A stretch of 64,000 nt of DNA from Oasisia sp. SBJ-2009 (taxonomy: Eukaryota; Annelida; Polychaeta; Sabellida; Siboglinidae): the NCBI GenBank assembly GCA_964017155.1, contig OZ024867.1:26735109-26799108 (forward strand), in the 5' to 3' direction. Position numbers and translations under genes: made by a program. Every line of letters begins with the position of its first letter. The stretch's first letter is position 1. The notes beneath the pieces are model-generated. The model made no database searches and was not told the DNA's origin. It saw only the letters and a program-made list of their open reading frames with translations. This document shows, piece by piece, positions 43,801-57,900 of the stretch.

Positions 43801-46800
43801 CGCGAACGCGCACGCGAACGCGCACGCGAACGCGCACGCGAACGCGCACGCGAACGCGCACGCGAACGCGAACGCGAACGCGAACGCGCACGCGAACGCG
43901 CACGCGAACGCGAACGCGCACGCGAACGCGCACGCGAACGCGCACGCGAACGCGCACGCGAACGCGAACGCGCACGCGAACGCGAACGCGAACGCGAACG
44001 CGCACGCGAACGCGAACGCGAACGCGCACGCGAACGCGAACGCGCACGCGCACGCGAACGCGCACGCGAACGCGAACGCGCACGCGAACGCGCACGCGCA
44101 CGCGAACGCGAACGCGAACGCGAACGCGAACGCGAACGCGAACGCGCACGCGAACGCGCACGCGAACGCGCACGCGAACGCGAACGCGCACGCGAACGCG
44201 CACGCGAACGCGCACGCGAACGCGAACGCGCACGCGCACGCGCACGCGCACGCGAACGCGCACGCGAACGCGCACGCGAACGCGCACGCGCACGCGAACG
44301 CGAACGCGAACGCGAACGCGCACGCGCACGCGAACGCGCACGCGAACGCGAACGCGCACGCGAACGCGCACGCGAACGCGAACGCGCACGCGAACGCGCA
44401 CGCGAACGCGCACGCGAACGCGCACGCGAACGCGAACGCGCACGCGAACGCGCACGCGAACGCGAACGCGAACGCGAACGCGCACGCGAACGCGCACGCG
44501 AACGCGCACGCGAACGCGCACGCGAACGCGCACGCGAACGCGCACGCGAACGCGCACGCGAACGCGCACGCGAACGCGCACGCGAACGCGAACGCGCACG
44601 CGAACGCGCACGCGAACGCGCACGCGAACGCGCACGCGAACGCGCACGCGAACGCGCACGCGAACGCGCACGCGAACGCGCACGCGAACGCGCACGCGAA
44701 CGCGCACGCGAACGCGCACGCGAACGCGCACGCGAACGCGAACGCGCACGCGAACGCGAACGCGCACGCGAACGCGCACGCGAACGCGCACCCGAACGCG
44801 CACGCGAACGCGCACGCGAACGCGCACGCGAACGCGCACGCGAACGCGCACGCGAACGCGCACGCGAACGCGCACGCGAACGCGCACGCGAACGCGCACG
44901 CGAACGCGCACGCGAACGCGCACGCGAACGCGCACGCGAACGCGCACGCGAACGCGCACGCGAACTCGCACGCGAACGCGCACGCGAACGCGCACGCGAA
45001 CGCGCACGCGAACGCGCACGCGAACGCGCACGCGAACGCGCACGCGAACGCGCACGCGAACGCGCACGCGAACGCGCACGCGCACGCGAACGCGAACGCG
45101 AACGCGCACGCGAACGCGCACGCGAACGCGCACGCGAACGCGAACGCGCACGCGAACGCGAACGCGCACGCGAACGCGAACGCGCACGCGAACGCGCACG
45201 CGAACGCGCACCCGAACGCGCACGCGAACGCGCACGCGAACGCGCACGCGAACGCGCACGCGAACGCGCACGCGAACTCGCACGCGAACGCGCACGCGAA
45301 CGCGCACGCGAACGCGCACGCGAAGGCGCACGCGAACGCGCACGCGAACGCGCACGCGAACGCGCACGCGCACGCGAACGCGAACGCGAACGCGCACGCG
45401 AACGCGCACGCGAACGCGCACGCGAACGCGCACGCGAACGCGCACGCGAACGCGCACGCGAACGCGCACGCGAACGCGCACGCGAACGCGCACGCGAACG
45501 CGCACGCGAACGCGCACGCGAACTCGCACGCGAACGCGCACGCGAACGCGCACGCGAACGCGCACGCGAACGCGCACGCGAACGCGCACGCGAACGCGCA
45601 CGCGAACGCGAACGCGAACGCGAACGCGCACGCGAACGCGCACGCGAACGCGAACGCGCACGCGAACGCGCACGCGAACGCGCACGCGAACGCGCACGCG
45701 AACGCGAACGCGCACGCGAACGCGAACGCGAACGCGAACGCGCACGCGAACGCGAACGCGAACGCGCACGCGAACGCGAACGCGCACGCGCACGCGAACG
45801 CGCACGCGAACGCGAACGCGCACGCGAACGCGCACGCGCACGCGAACGCGAACGCGAACGCGAACGCGAACGCGAACGCGAACGCGCACGCGAACGCGCA
45901 CGCGAACGCGAACGCGCACGCGAACGCGCACGCGAACGCGAACGCGCACGCGCACGCGCACGCGCACGCGAACGCGCACGCGAACGCGCACGCGAACGCG
46001 CACGCGCACGCGAACGCGAACGCGAACGCGAACGCGCACGCGCACGCGAACGCGCACGCGAACGCGAACGCGCACGCGAACGCGCACGCGAACGCGAACG
46101 CGCACGCGAACGCGCACGCGAACGCGCACGCGAACGCGCACGCGAACGCGAACGCGCACGCGAACGCGCACGCGAACGCGAACGCGAACGCGAACGCGCA
46201 CGCGAACGCGCACGCGAACGCGCACGCGAACGCGCACGCGAACGCGCACGCGAACGCGCACGCGAACGCGCACGCGAACGCGCACGCGAACGCGCACGCG
46301 AACGCGAACGCGCACGCGAACGCGCACGCGAACGCGCACGCGAACGCGCACGCGAACGCGCACGCGAACGCGAACGCGCACGCGAACGCGCACGCGAACG
46401 CGCACGCGAACGCGCACGCGAACGCGCACGCGAACGCGCACGCGAACGCGCACGCGAACGCGAACGCGCACGCGAACGCGAACGCGCACGCGAACGCGCA
46501 CGCGAACGCGCACCCGAACGCGCACGCGAACGCGCACGCGAACGCGCACGCGAACGCGCACGCGAACGCGCACGCGAACGCGCACGCGAACGCGCACGCG
46601 AACGCGCACGCGAACGCGCACGCGAACGCGCACGCGAACTCGCACGCGAACGCGCACGCGAACGCGCACGCGAACGCGCACGCGAAGGCGCACGCGAACG
46701 CGCACGCGAACGCGCACGCGAACGCGCACGCGCACGCGAACGCGAACGCGAACGCGCACGCGAACGCGCACGCGAACGCGCACGCGAACGCGCACGCGAA

Positions 46801-49800
46801 CGCGCACGCGAACGCGCACGCGAACGCGCACGCGAACGCGCACGCGAACGCGCACGCGAACTCGCACGCGAACGCGCACGCGAACGCGCACGCGAACGCG
46901 CACGCGAACGCGCACGCGAACGCGCACGCGAACGCGCACGCGAACGCGAACGCGAACGCGAACGCGAACGCGCACGCGAACGCGCACGCGAACGCGAACG
47001 CGCACGCGAACGCGCACGCGAACGCGCACGCGAACGCGCACGCGAACGCGAACGCGCACGCGAACGCGAACGCGAACGCGAACGCGCACGCGAACGCGAA
47101 CGCGAACGCGCACGCGAACGCGAACGCGCACGCGCACGCGAACGCGCACGCGAACGCGAACGCGCACGCGAACGCGCACGCGAACGCGAACGCGAACGCG
47201 AACGCGAACGCGAACGCGAACGCGCACGCGAACGCGCACGCGAACGCGCACGCGAACGCGAACGCGCACGCGAACGCGCACGCGAACGCGAACGCGCACG
47301 CGCACGCGCACGCGCACGCGAACGCGCACGCGAACGCGCACGCGAACGCGCACGCGCACGCGAACGCGAACGCGAACGCGAACGCGCACGCGCACGCGAA
47401 CGCGCACGCGAACGCGAACGCGCACGCGAACGCGCACGCGAACGCGAACGCGCACGCGAACGCGCACGCGAACGCGCACGCGAACGCGCACGCGAACGCG
47501 AACGCGCACGCGAACGCGCACGCGAACGCGAACGCGCACGCGCACGCGCACGCGCACGCGCACGCGCACGCGCACGCGCACGCGCACGCGCACGCGAACG
47601 CGAACGCGCACGCAAACGCGCACGCGAACGCGCACGCGAACGCGCACGCGAACGCGAACGCGCACGCGCACTCGAGCGCGCACGCGACGCGCACGCGTGC
47701 GCGAGTGCGAGCGCGAACGCGAACGCGAACGCGAACGCGAACGCGAACGCGAACGCGAACGCGAACGCGAACGCGAACGCGAACGCGAACGCGAACGCGA
47801 ACGCGCACGCGAGCGCGAGCGCGCACGCGAACGCGCACGCGCACGCGAACGCGAACGCGAACGCGAACGCGAACGCGCACAAGAACGCGCACAAGAACGC
47901 GCACCAGAACGCGCACGCGAACGCGCACGCGAACGCGCACGCGAACGCGAACGCGCACGCGAACGCGCACGCGAACGCGCACGCGAACGCGCACGCGAAC
48001 GCGCACGCGAACGCGCACGCGAACGCGAACGCGCACGCGAACGCGCACGCGAACGCGCACGCGCACGCGAACGCGCACGCGAACGCGCACGCGAACGCGC
48101 ACGCGAACGCGCACGCGAACGCGCACGCGAACGCGAACGCGCACGCGAACGCGAACGCGCACGCGAACGCGCACGCGAACGCGCACCCGAACGCGCACGC
48201 GAACGCGCACGCGAACGCGCACGCGAACGCGCACGCGAACGCGCACGCGAACGCGCACGCGAACGCGCACGCGAACGCGCACGCGAACGCGCACGCGAAC
48301 GCGCACGCGAACGCGCACGCGAACGCGCACGCGAACGCGCACGCGAACTCGCACGCGAACGCGCACGCGAACGCGCACGCGAACGCGCACGCGAACGCGC
48401 ACGCGAACGCGCACGCGAACGCGCACGCGAACGCGCACGCGAACGCGCACGCGAACGCGCACGCGCACGCGAACGCGAACGCGAACGCGCACGCGAACGC
48501 GCACGCGAACGCGCACGCGAACGCGAACGCGCACGCGAACGCGAACGCGCACGCGAACGCGAACGCGCACGCGAACGCGCACGCGAACGCGCACCCGAAC
48601 GCGCACGCGAACGCGCACGCGAACGCGCACGCGAACGCGCACGCGAACGCGCACGCGAACGCGCACGCGAACGCGCACGCGAACGCGCACGCGAACGCGC
48701 ACGCGAACGCGCACGCGAACTCGCACGCGAACGCGCACGCGAACGCGCACGCGAACGCGCACGCGAACGCGCACGCGAACGCGCACGCGAACGCGCACGC
48801 GAACGCGCACGCGAACGCGCACGCGAACGCGCACGCGAACTCGCACGCGAACGCGCACGCGAACGCGCACGCGAACGCGCACGCGAAGGCGCACGCGAAC
48901 GCGCACGCGAACGCGCACGCGAACGCGCACGCGCACGCGAACGCGAACGCGAACGCGCACGCGAACGCGCACGCGAACGCGCACGCGAACGCGCACGCGA
49001 ACGCGCACGCGAACGCGCACGCGAACGCGCACGCGAACGCGCACGCGAACGCGCACGCGAACGCGCACGCGAACGCGCACGCGAACGCGCACGCGAACTC
49101 GCACGCGAACGCGCACGCGAACGCGCACGCGAACGCGCACGCGAACGCGCACGCGAACGCGCACGCGAACGCGCACGCGAACGCGAACGCGAACGCGAAC
49201 GCGAACGCGCACGCGAACGCGCACGCGAACGCGAACGCGCACGCGAACGCGCACGCGAACGCGCACGCGAACGCGCACGCGAACGCGAACGCGCACGCGA
49301 ACGCGAACGCGAACGCGAACGCGCACGCGAACGCGAACGCGAACGCGCACGCGAACGCGAACGCGAACGCGCACGCGCACGCGAACGCGCACGCGAACGC
49401 GAACGCGCACGCGAACGCGCACGCGCACGCGAACGCGAACGCGAACGCGAACGCGAACGCGAACGCGAACGCGAACGCGCACGCGAACGCGCACGCGAAC
49501 GCGCACGCGAACGCGCACGCGAACGCGCACGCGAACGCGCACGCGAACGCGCACGCGAACGCGCACGCGAACGCGCACGCGAACGCGCACGCGAACTCGC
49601 ACGCGAACGCGCACGCGAACGCGCACGCGAACGCGCACGCGAAGGCGCACGCGAACGCGCACGCGAACGCGCACGCGAACGCGCACGCGCACGCGAACGC
49701 GAACGCGAACGCGCACGCGAACGCGCACGCGAACGCGCACGCGAACGCGCACGCGAACGCGCACGCGAACGCGCACGCGAACGCGCACGCGAACGCGCAC

Positions 49801-51600
49801 GCGAACGCGCACGCGAACGCGCACGCGAACGCGCACGCGAACGCGCACGCGAACGCGCACGCGAACTCGCACGCGAACGCGCACGCGAACGCGCACGCGA
49901 ACGCGCACGCGAACGCGCACGCGAACGCGCACGCGAACGCGCACGCGAACGCGAACGCGAACGCGAACGCGAACGCGCACGCGAACGCGCACGCGAACGC
50001 GAACGCGCACGCGAACGCGCACGCGAACGCGCACGCGAACGCGCACGCGAACGCGAACGCGCACGCGAACGCGAACGCGAACGCGAACGCGCACGCGAAC
50101 GCGAACGCGAACGCGCACGCGAACGCGAACGCGCACGCGCACGCGAACGCGCACGCGAACGCGAACGCGCACGCGAACGCGCACGCGCACGCGAACGCGA
50201 ACGCGAACGCGAACGCGAACGCGAACGCGAACGCGCACGCGAACGCGCACGCGAACGCGCACGCGAACGCGAACGCGCACGCGAACGCGCACGCGAACGC
50301 GAACGCGCACGCGCACGCGCACGCGCACGCGAACGCGCACGCGCACGCGCACGCGAACGCGCACGCGCACGCGAACGCGAACGCGAACGCGAACGCGCAC
50401 GCGCACGCGAACGCGCACGCGAACGCGAACGCGCACGCGAACGCGAACGCGAACGCGAACGCGCACGCGAACGCGCACGCGAACGCGCACGCGAACGCGA
50501 ACGCGAACGCGAACGCGCACGCGAACGCGCACGCGAACGCGAACGCGCACGCGCACGCGCACGCGCACGCGCACGCGCACGCGCACGCGCACGCGCACGC
50601 GCACGCGAACGCGCACGCGAACGCGAACGCGAACGCGAACGCGAACGCGCACGCGAACGCGCACGCGAACGCGCACCCGAACGCGCACGCGAACGCGCAC
50701 GCGACGCGCACGCGTGCGCGAGTGCGAGCGCGAACGCGAACGCGAACGCGAACGCGAACGCGAACGCGAACGCGAACGCGAACGCGAACGCGAACGCGCA
50801 CGCGAGCGCGAGCGCGCACGCGAACGCGCACGCGCACGCGAACGCGAACGCGAACGCGAACGCGAACGCGCACAAGAACGCGCACAAGAACGCGCACCAG
50901 AACGCGCACGCGAACGCGCACGCGAACGCGCACGCGAACGCGAACGCGCACGCGAACGCGCACGCGAACGCGCACGCGAACGCGCACGCGAACGCGCACG
51001 CGAACGCGCACGCGAACGCGAACGCGCACGCGAACGCGCACCAGAACGCGCACGCGAACGCGCACGCGAACGCGCACGCGAACGCGAACGCGCACGCGAA
51101 CGCGCACGCGAACGCGCACGCGAACGCGCACGCGAACGCGCACGCGAACGCGCACGCGAACGCGAACGCGCACGCGAACGCGCACGCGAACGCGCACGCG
51201 CACGCGAACGCGCACGCGAACGCGCACGCGAACGCGCACGCGAACGCGCACGCGAACGCGCACGCGAACGCGAACGCGCACGCGAACGCGAACGCGCACG
51301 CGAACGCGCACGCGAACGCGCACCCGAACGCGCACGCGAACGCGCACGCGAACGCGCACGCGAACGCGCACGCGAACGCGCACGCGAACGCGCACGCGAA
51401 CGCGCACGCGAACGCGCACGCGAACGCGCACGCGAACGCGCACGCGAACGCGCACGCGAACGCGCACGCGAACGCGCACGCGAACTCGCACGCGAACGCG
51501 CACGCGAACGCGCACGCGAACGCGCACGCGAACGCGCACGCGAACGCGCACGCGAACGCGCACGCGAACGCGCACGCGAACGCGCACGCGCACGCGAACG
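40830..51600 (+). repeat. Satellite segment 1, direct orientation
   Basis: ACGCGA/ACGCGC on the forward strand for 10.8 kb, with marker blocks at 42545-42595, 47668-47715 and 50697-50732. Confidence 0.95.
42545..42595 (+). repeat. Higher-order marker block of the satellite (type copy)
   Basis: Contains CACTCGAGCG, CACGCGACGCG, the perfect 16-bp palindrome CGCGCACGCGTGCGCG (42565-42580) and CGAGTGCGAGCG. It shifts the hexamer register and carries some of the few T residues of the direct strand. GCACTCG and CGAGTGC flank the palindrome as an outer inverted repeat. Related blocks recur at about 47670, 50697, 53095, 56591 (inverted), 59447 (inverted), 61355 and 62890. Those at 50697, 53095 and 59447 lack the CTCGAG part. 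Confidence 0.9.
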
Positions 51601-53048
51601 CGTGCGCGTTCGCGTTCGCGTGCGCGTTCGCGTGCGCGTGCGCGTTCGCGTTCGCGTTCGCGTTCGCGTGCGCGTGCGCGTTCGCGTGCGCGTGCGCGTG
51701 CGCGTTCGCGTGCGCGTGCGCGTGCGCGTGCGCGTTCGCGTTCGCGTGCGCGTTCGCGTGCGCGTTCGCGTTCGCGTGCGCGTTCGCGTGCGCGTTCGCG
51801 TGCGCGTTCGCGTTCGCGTTCGCGTTCGCGTTCGCGTTCGCGTGCGCGTGCGCGTTCGCGTGCGCGTTCGCGTTCGCGTGCGCGTTCGCGTGCGCGTGCG
51901 CGTTCGCGTTCGCGTGCGCGTTCGCGTTCGCGTTCGCGTGCGCGTTCGCGTTCGCGTTCGCGTTCGCGTGCGCGTTCGCGTTCGCGTGCGCGTTCGCGTG
52001 CGCGTTCGCGTGCGCGTTCGCGTGCGCGTTCGCGTTCGCGTGCGCGTTCGCGTGCGCGTTCGCGTTCGCGTTCGCGTTCGCGTTCGCGTGCGCGTTCGCG
52101 TGCGCGTTCGCGTGCGCGTTCGCGTGCGCGTTCGCGTGCGCGTTCGCGTGCGCGTTCGCGTGCGAGTTCGCGTGCGCGTTCGCGTGCGCGTTCGCGTGCG
52201 CGTTCGCGTGCGCGTTCGCGTGCGCGTTCGCGTGCGCGTTCGCGTGCGCGTTCGCGTGCGCGTTCGCGTGCGCGTTCGCGTGCGCGTTCGCGTGCGCGTT
52301 CGCGTGCGCGTTCGCGTGCGCGTTCGCGTTCGCGTTCGCGTGCGCGTGCGCGTTCGCGTGCGCGTTCGCGTGCGCGTTCGCGTGCGCCTTCGCGTGCGCG
52401 TTCGCGTGCGCGTTCGCGTGCGCGTTCGCGTGCGAGTTCGCGTGCGCGTTCGCGTGCGCGTTCGCGTGCGCGTTCGCGTGCGCGTTCGCGTGCGCGTTCG
52501 CGTGCGCGTTCGCGTGCGCGTTCGCGTGCGCGTTCGCGTGCGCGTTCGCGTGCGCGTTCGCGTTCGCGTTCGCGTTCGCGTTCGCGTTCGCGTTCGCGTT
52601 CGCGTGCGCGTGCGCGTTCGCGTGCGCGTTCGCGTTCGCGTGCGCGTTCGCGTGCGCGTGCGCGTTCGCGTTCGCGTTCGCGTGCGCGTTCGCGTTCGCG
52701 TTCGCGTGCGCGTTCGCGTTCGCGTTCGCGTTCGCGTGCGCGTTCGCGTTCGCGTGCGCGTTCGCGTGCGCGTTCGCGTGCGCGTTCGCGTGCGCGTTCG
52801 CGTTCGCGTGCGCGTTCGCGTGCGCGTTCGCGTTCGCGTTCGCGTTCGCGTTCGCGTGCGCGTTCGCGTGCGCGTTCGCGTGCGCGTTCGCGTGCGCGTT
52901 CGCGTGCGCGTTCGCGTGCGCGTTCGCGTGCGAGTTCGCGTGCGCGTTCGCGTGCGCGTTCGCGTGCGCGTTCGCGTGCGCGTTCGCGTGCGCGTTCGCG
53001 TGCGCGTTCGCGTGCGCGTTCGCGTGCGCGTTCGCGTGCGCGTTCGCG
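51601..53048 (-). repeat. Satellite segment 2, inverted
   Basis: The forward strand reads TCGCGT/GCGCGT. The left junction is GCGAACGCGTGCGCGTTCGC and the right junction TTCGCGCACGCGAACGCG. Variants such as TGCGAGTTCG are the complements of those in segment 1. Confidence 0.95.
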
Positions 53049-54983
53049 CACGCGAACGCGCACGCGAACGCGCACCCGAACGCGCACGCGAACGCGCACG
53101 CGACGCGCACGCGTGCGCGAGTGCGAGCGCGAACGCGAACGCGAACGCGAACGCGAACGCGAACGCGAACGCGAACGCGAACGCGAACGCGAACGCGAAC
53201 GCGCACGCGAGCGCGAGCGCGCACGCGAACGCGCACGCGCACGCGAACGCGAACGCGAACGCGAACGCGAACGCGCACAAGAACGCGCACAAGAACGCGC
53301 ACCAGAACGCGCACGCGAACGCGCACGCGAACGCGCACGCGAACGCGAACGCGCACGCGAACGCGCACGCGAACGCGCACGCGAACGCGCACGCGAACGC
53401 GCACGCGAACGCGCACGCGAACGCGAACGCGCACGCGAACGCGCACCAGAACGCGCACGCGAACGCGCACGCGAACGCGCACGCGAACGCGAACGCGCAC
53501 GCGAACGCGCACGCGAACGCGCACGCGAACGCGCACGCGAACGCGCACGCGAACGCGCACGCGAACGCGAACGCGCACGCGAACGCGCACGCGAACGCGC
53601 ACGCGCACGCGAACGCGCACGCGAACGCGCACGCGAACGCGCACGCGAACGCGCACGCGAACGCGCACGCGAACGCGAACGCGCACGCGAACGCGAACGC
53701 GCACGCGAACGCGCACGCGAACGCGCACCCGAACGCGCACGCGAACGCGCACGCGAACGCGCACGCGAACGCGCACGCGAACGCGCACGCGAACGCGCAC
53801 GCGAACGCGCACGCGAACGCGCACGCGAACGCGCACGCGAACGCGCACGCGAACGCGCACGCGAACGCGCACGCGAACGCGCACGCGAACTCGCACGCGA
53901 ACGCGCACGCGAACGCGCACGCGAACGCGCACGCGAACGCGCACGCGAACGCGCACGCGAACGCGCACGCGAACGCGCACGCGAACGCGCACGCGAACGC
54001 GCACGCGCACGCGAACGCGAACGCGAACGCGCACGCGAACGCGCACGCGAACGCGCACGCGAACGCGAACGCGCACGCGAACGCGAACGCGCACGCGAAC
54101 GCGAACGCGCACGCGAACGCGCACGCGAACGCGCACCCGAACGCGCACGCGAACGCGCACGCGAACGCGCACGCGAACGCGCACGCGAACGCGCACGCGA
54201 ACGCGCACGCGAACGCGCACGCGAACGCGCACGCGAACGCGCACGCGAACGCGCACGCGAACTCGCACGCGAACGCGCACGCGAACGCGCACGCGAACGC
54301 GCACGCGAACGCGCACGCGAACGCGCACGCGAACGCGCACGCGAACGCGCACGCGAACGCGCACGCGAACGCGCACGCGAACTCGCACGCGAACGCGCAC
54401 GCGAACGCGCACGCGAACGCGCACGCGAAGGCGCACGCGAACGCGCACGCGAACGCGCACGCGAACGCGCACGCGCACGCGAACGCGAACGCGAACGCGC
54501 ACGCGAACGCGCACGCGAACGCGCACGCGAACGCGCACGCGAACGCGCACGCGAACGCGCACGCGAACGCGCACGCGAACGCGCACGCGAACGCGCACGC
54601 GAACGCGCACGCGAACGCGCACGCGAACTCGCACGCGAACGCGCACGCGAACGCGCACGCGAACGCGCACGCGAACGCGCACGCGAACGCGCACGCGAAC
54701 GCGCACGCGAACGCGAACGCGAACGCGAACGCGAACGCGCACGCGAACGCGCACGCGAACGCGAACGCGCACGCGAACGCGCACGCGAACGCGCACGCGA
54801 ACGCGCACGCGAACGCGAACGCGCACGCGAACGCGAACGCGAACGCGAACGCGCACGCGAACGCGAACGCGAACGCGCACGCGAACGCGAACGCGAACGC
54901 GCACGCGCACGCGAACGCGCACGCGAACGCGAACGCGCACGCGAACGCGCACGCGCACGCGAACGCGAACGCGAACGCGAACG
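53049..54983 (+). repeat. Satellite segment 3, direct orientation
   Basis: Begins with the CACCCGAACG and marker block series (53060-53130) as at 50670-50732, and ends at GAACGCGTTCGCG. Confidence 0.95.
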
Positions 54984-57900
54984 CGTTCGCGTGCGCGCTC
55001 GCGCTCGCGTGCGCGTTCGCGTTCGCGTTCGCGTTCGCGTTCGCGTTCGCGTTCGCGTTCGCGTTCGCGTTCGCGTTCGCGTTCGCGTTCGCGTTCGCGC
55101 TCGCACTCGCGTGCGCGTTCGCGTTCGCGTGCGCGTTCGCGTGCGCGTTCGCGTGCGCGTTCGCGTGCGCGTTCGCGTTCGCGTGCGCGTTCGCGTGCGC
55201 GTTCGCGTTCGCGTGCGCGTTCGCGTGCGCGTGCGCGTTCGCGTTCGCGTGCGCGTTCGCGTGCGCGTGCGCGTTCGCGTGCGCGTTCGCGTGCGCGTTC
55301 GCGTGCGCGTGCGCGTGCGCGTGCGCGTTCGCGTTCGCGTGCGCGTTCGCGTGCGCGTTCGCGTGCGCGTTCGCGTGCGCGTTCGCGTTCGCGTTCGCGT
55401 GCGCGTTCGCGTGCGCGTTCGCGTGCGCGTTCGCGTGCGCGTGCGCGTGCGCGTTCGCGTTCGCGTGCGCGTTCGCGTGCGCGTTCGCGTTCGCGTGCGC
55501 GTTCGCGTGCGCGTTCGCGTGCGCGTTCGCGTTCGCGTTCGCGTTCGCGTTCGCGTGCGCGTGCGCGTTCGCGTGCGCGTTCGCGTTCGCGTGCGCGTTC
55601 GCGTGCGCGTGCGCGTTCGCGTTCGCGTGCGCGTTCGCGTTCGCGTTCGCGTGCGCGTTCGCGTTCGCGTTCGCGTTCGCGTGCGCGTTCGCGTTCGCGT
55701 GCGCGTTCGCGTGCGCGTTCGCGTGCGCGTTCGCGTGCGCGTTCGCGTTCGCGTGCGCGTTCGCGTGCGCGTTCGCGTTCGCGTTCGCGTTCGCGTTCGC
55801 GTGCGCGTTCGCGTGCGCGTTCGCGTGCGCGTTCGCGTGCGCGTTCGCGTGCGCGTTCGCGTGCGAGTTCGCGTGCGCGTTCGCGTGCGCGTTCGCGTGC
55901 GCGTTCGCGTGCGCGTTCGCGTGCGCGTTCGCGTGCGCGTTCGCGTGCGCGTTCGCGTGCGCGTTCGCGTGCGCGTTCGCGTGCGCGTTCGCGTGCGCGT
56001 TCGCGTTCGCGTTCGCGTGCGCGTGCGCGTTCGCGTGCGCGTTCGCGTGCGCGTTCGCGTGCGCGTTCGCGTGCGCGTTCGCGTGCGCGTTCGCGTGCGC
56101 GTTCGCGTGCGCGTTCGGGTGCGCGTTCGCGTGCGCGTTCGCGTGCGCGTTCGCGTTCGCGTGCGCGTTCGCGTTCGCGTGCGCGTTCGCGTGCGCGTTC
56201 GCGTGCGCGTTCGCGTGCGCGTTCGCGTGCGCGTTCGCGTGCGCGTTCGCGTGCGCGTTCGCGTGCGCGTTCGCGTTCGCGTGCGCGTTCGCGTTCGCGT
56301 GCGCGTTCGCGTGCGCGTTCGCGTGCGCGTTCGCGTGCGCGTTCGCGTGCGCGTTCGCGTTCGCGTGCGCGTTCGCGTGCGCGTTCGCGTGCGCGTTCTG
56401 GTGCGCGTTCTTGTGCGCGTTCTTGTGCGCGTTCGCGTTCGCGTTCGCGTTCGCGTTCGCGTTCGCGTTCGCGTGCGCGTGCGCGTTCGCGTTCGCGTTC
56501 GCGCTCGCGTGCGCGTTCGCGTTCGCGTTCGCGTTCGCGTTCGCGTTCGCGTTCGCGTTCGCGTTCGCGTTCGCGTTCGCGTTCGCGTTCGCGCTCGCAC
56601 TCGCGCACGCGTGCGCGTCGCGTGCGCGCTCGAGTGCGCGTGCGCGTTCGCGTTCGCGTGCGCGTTCGCGTGCGCGTTCGCGTGCGCGTTTGCGTGCGCG
56701 TTCGCGTTCGCGTGCGCGTGCGCGTGCGCGTGCGCGTGCGCGTGCGCGTGCGCGTGCGCGTGCGCGTGCGCGTGCGCGTGCGCGTTCGCGTTCGCGTGCG
56801 CGTTCGCGTGCGCGTTCGCGTTCGCGTGCGCGTTCGCGTGCGCGTTCGCGTGCGCGTTCGCGTGCGCGTTCGCGTTCGCGTGCGCGTGCGCGTGCGCGTT
56901 CGCGTTCGCGTGCGCGTTCGCGTGCGCGTGCGCGTTCGCGTTCGCGTTCGCGTTCGCGTGCGCGTGCGCGTTCGCGTGCGCGTTCGCGTGCGCGTTCGCG
57001 TGCGCGTGCGCGTGCGCGTGCGCGTTCGCGTTCGCGTGCGCGTTCGCGTGCGCGTTCGCGTTCGCGTGCGCGTTCGCGTGCGCGTTCGCGTGCGCGTTCG
57101 CGTTCGCGTTCGCGTTCGCGTTCGCGTTCGCGTTCGCGTGCGCGTGCGCGTTCGCGTGCGCGTTCGCGTTCGCGTGCGCGTTCGCGTGCGCGTGCGCGTT
57201 CGCGTTCGCGTGCGCGTTCGCGTTCGCGTTCGCGTGCGCGTTCGCGTTCGCGTTCGCGTTCGCGTGCGCGTTCGCGTTCGCGTGCGCGTTCGCGTGCGCG
57301 TTCGCGTGCGCGTTCGCGTGCGCGTTCGCGTTCGCGTGCGCGTTCGCGTGCGCGTTCGCGTTCGCGTTCGCGTTCGCGTTCGCGTTCGCGTGCGCGTTCG
57401 CGTGCGCGTTCGCGTGCGCGTTCGCGTGCGCGTTCGCGTGCGCGTTCGCGTGCGCGTTCGCGTGCGAGTTCGCGTGCGCGTTCGCGTGCGCGTTCGCGTG
57501 CGCGTTCGCGTGCGCGTTCGCGTGCGCGTTCGCGTGCGCGTTCGCGTGCGCGTTCGCGTGCGCGTTCGCGTGCGCGTTCGCGTGCGCGTTCGCGTGCGCG
57601 TTCGCGTTCGCGTTCGCGTGCGCGTGCGCGTTCGCGTGCGCGTTCGCGTGCGCGTTCGCGTGCGCCTTCGCGTGCGCGTTCGCGTGCGCGTTCGCGTGCG
57701 CGTTCGCGTGCGAGTTCGCGTGCGCGTTCGCGTGCGCGTTCGCGTGCGCGTTCGCGTGCGCGTTCGCGTGCGCGTTCGCGTGCGCGTTCGCGTGCGCGTT
57801 CGCGTGCGCGTTCGCGTGCGCGTTCGCGTGCGCGTTCGCGTGCGCGTTCGCGTGCGCGTTCGCGTGCGCGTTCGCGTGCGCGTTCGCGTGCGCGTTCGGG

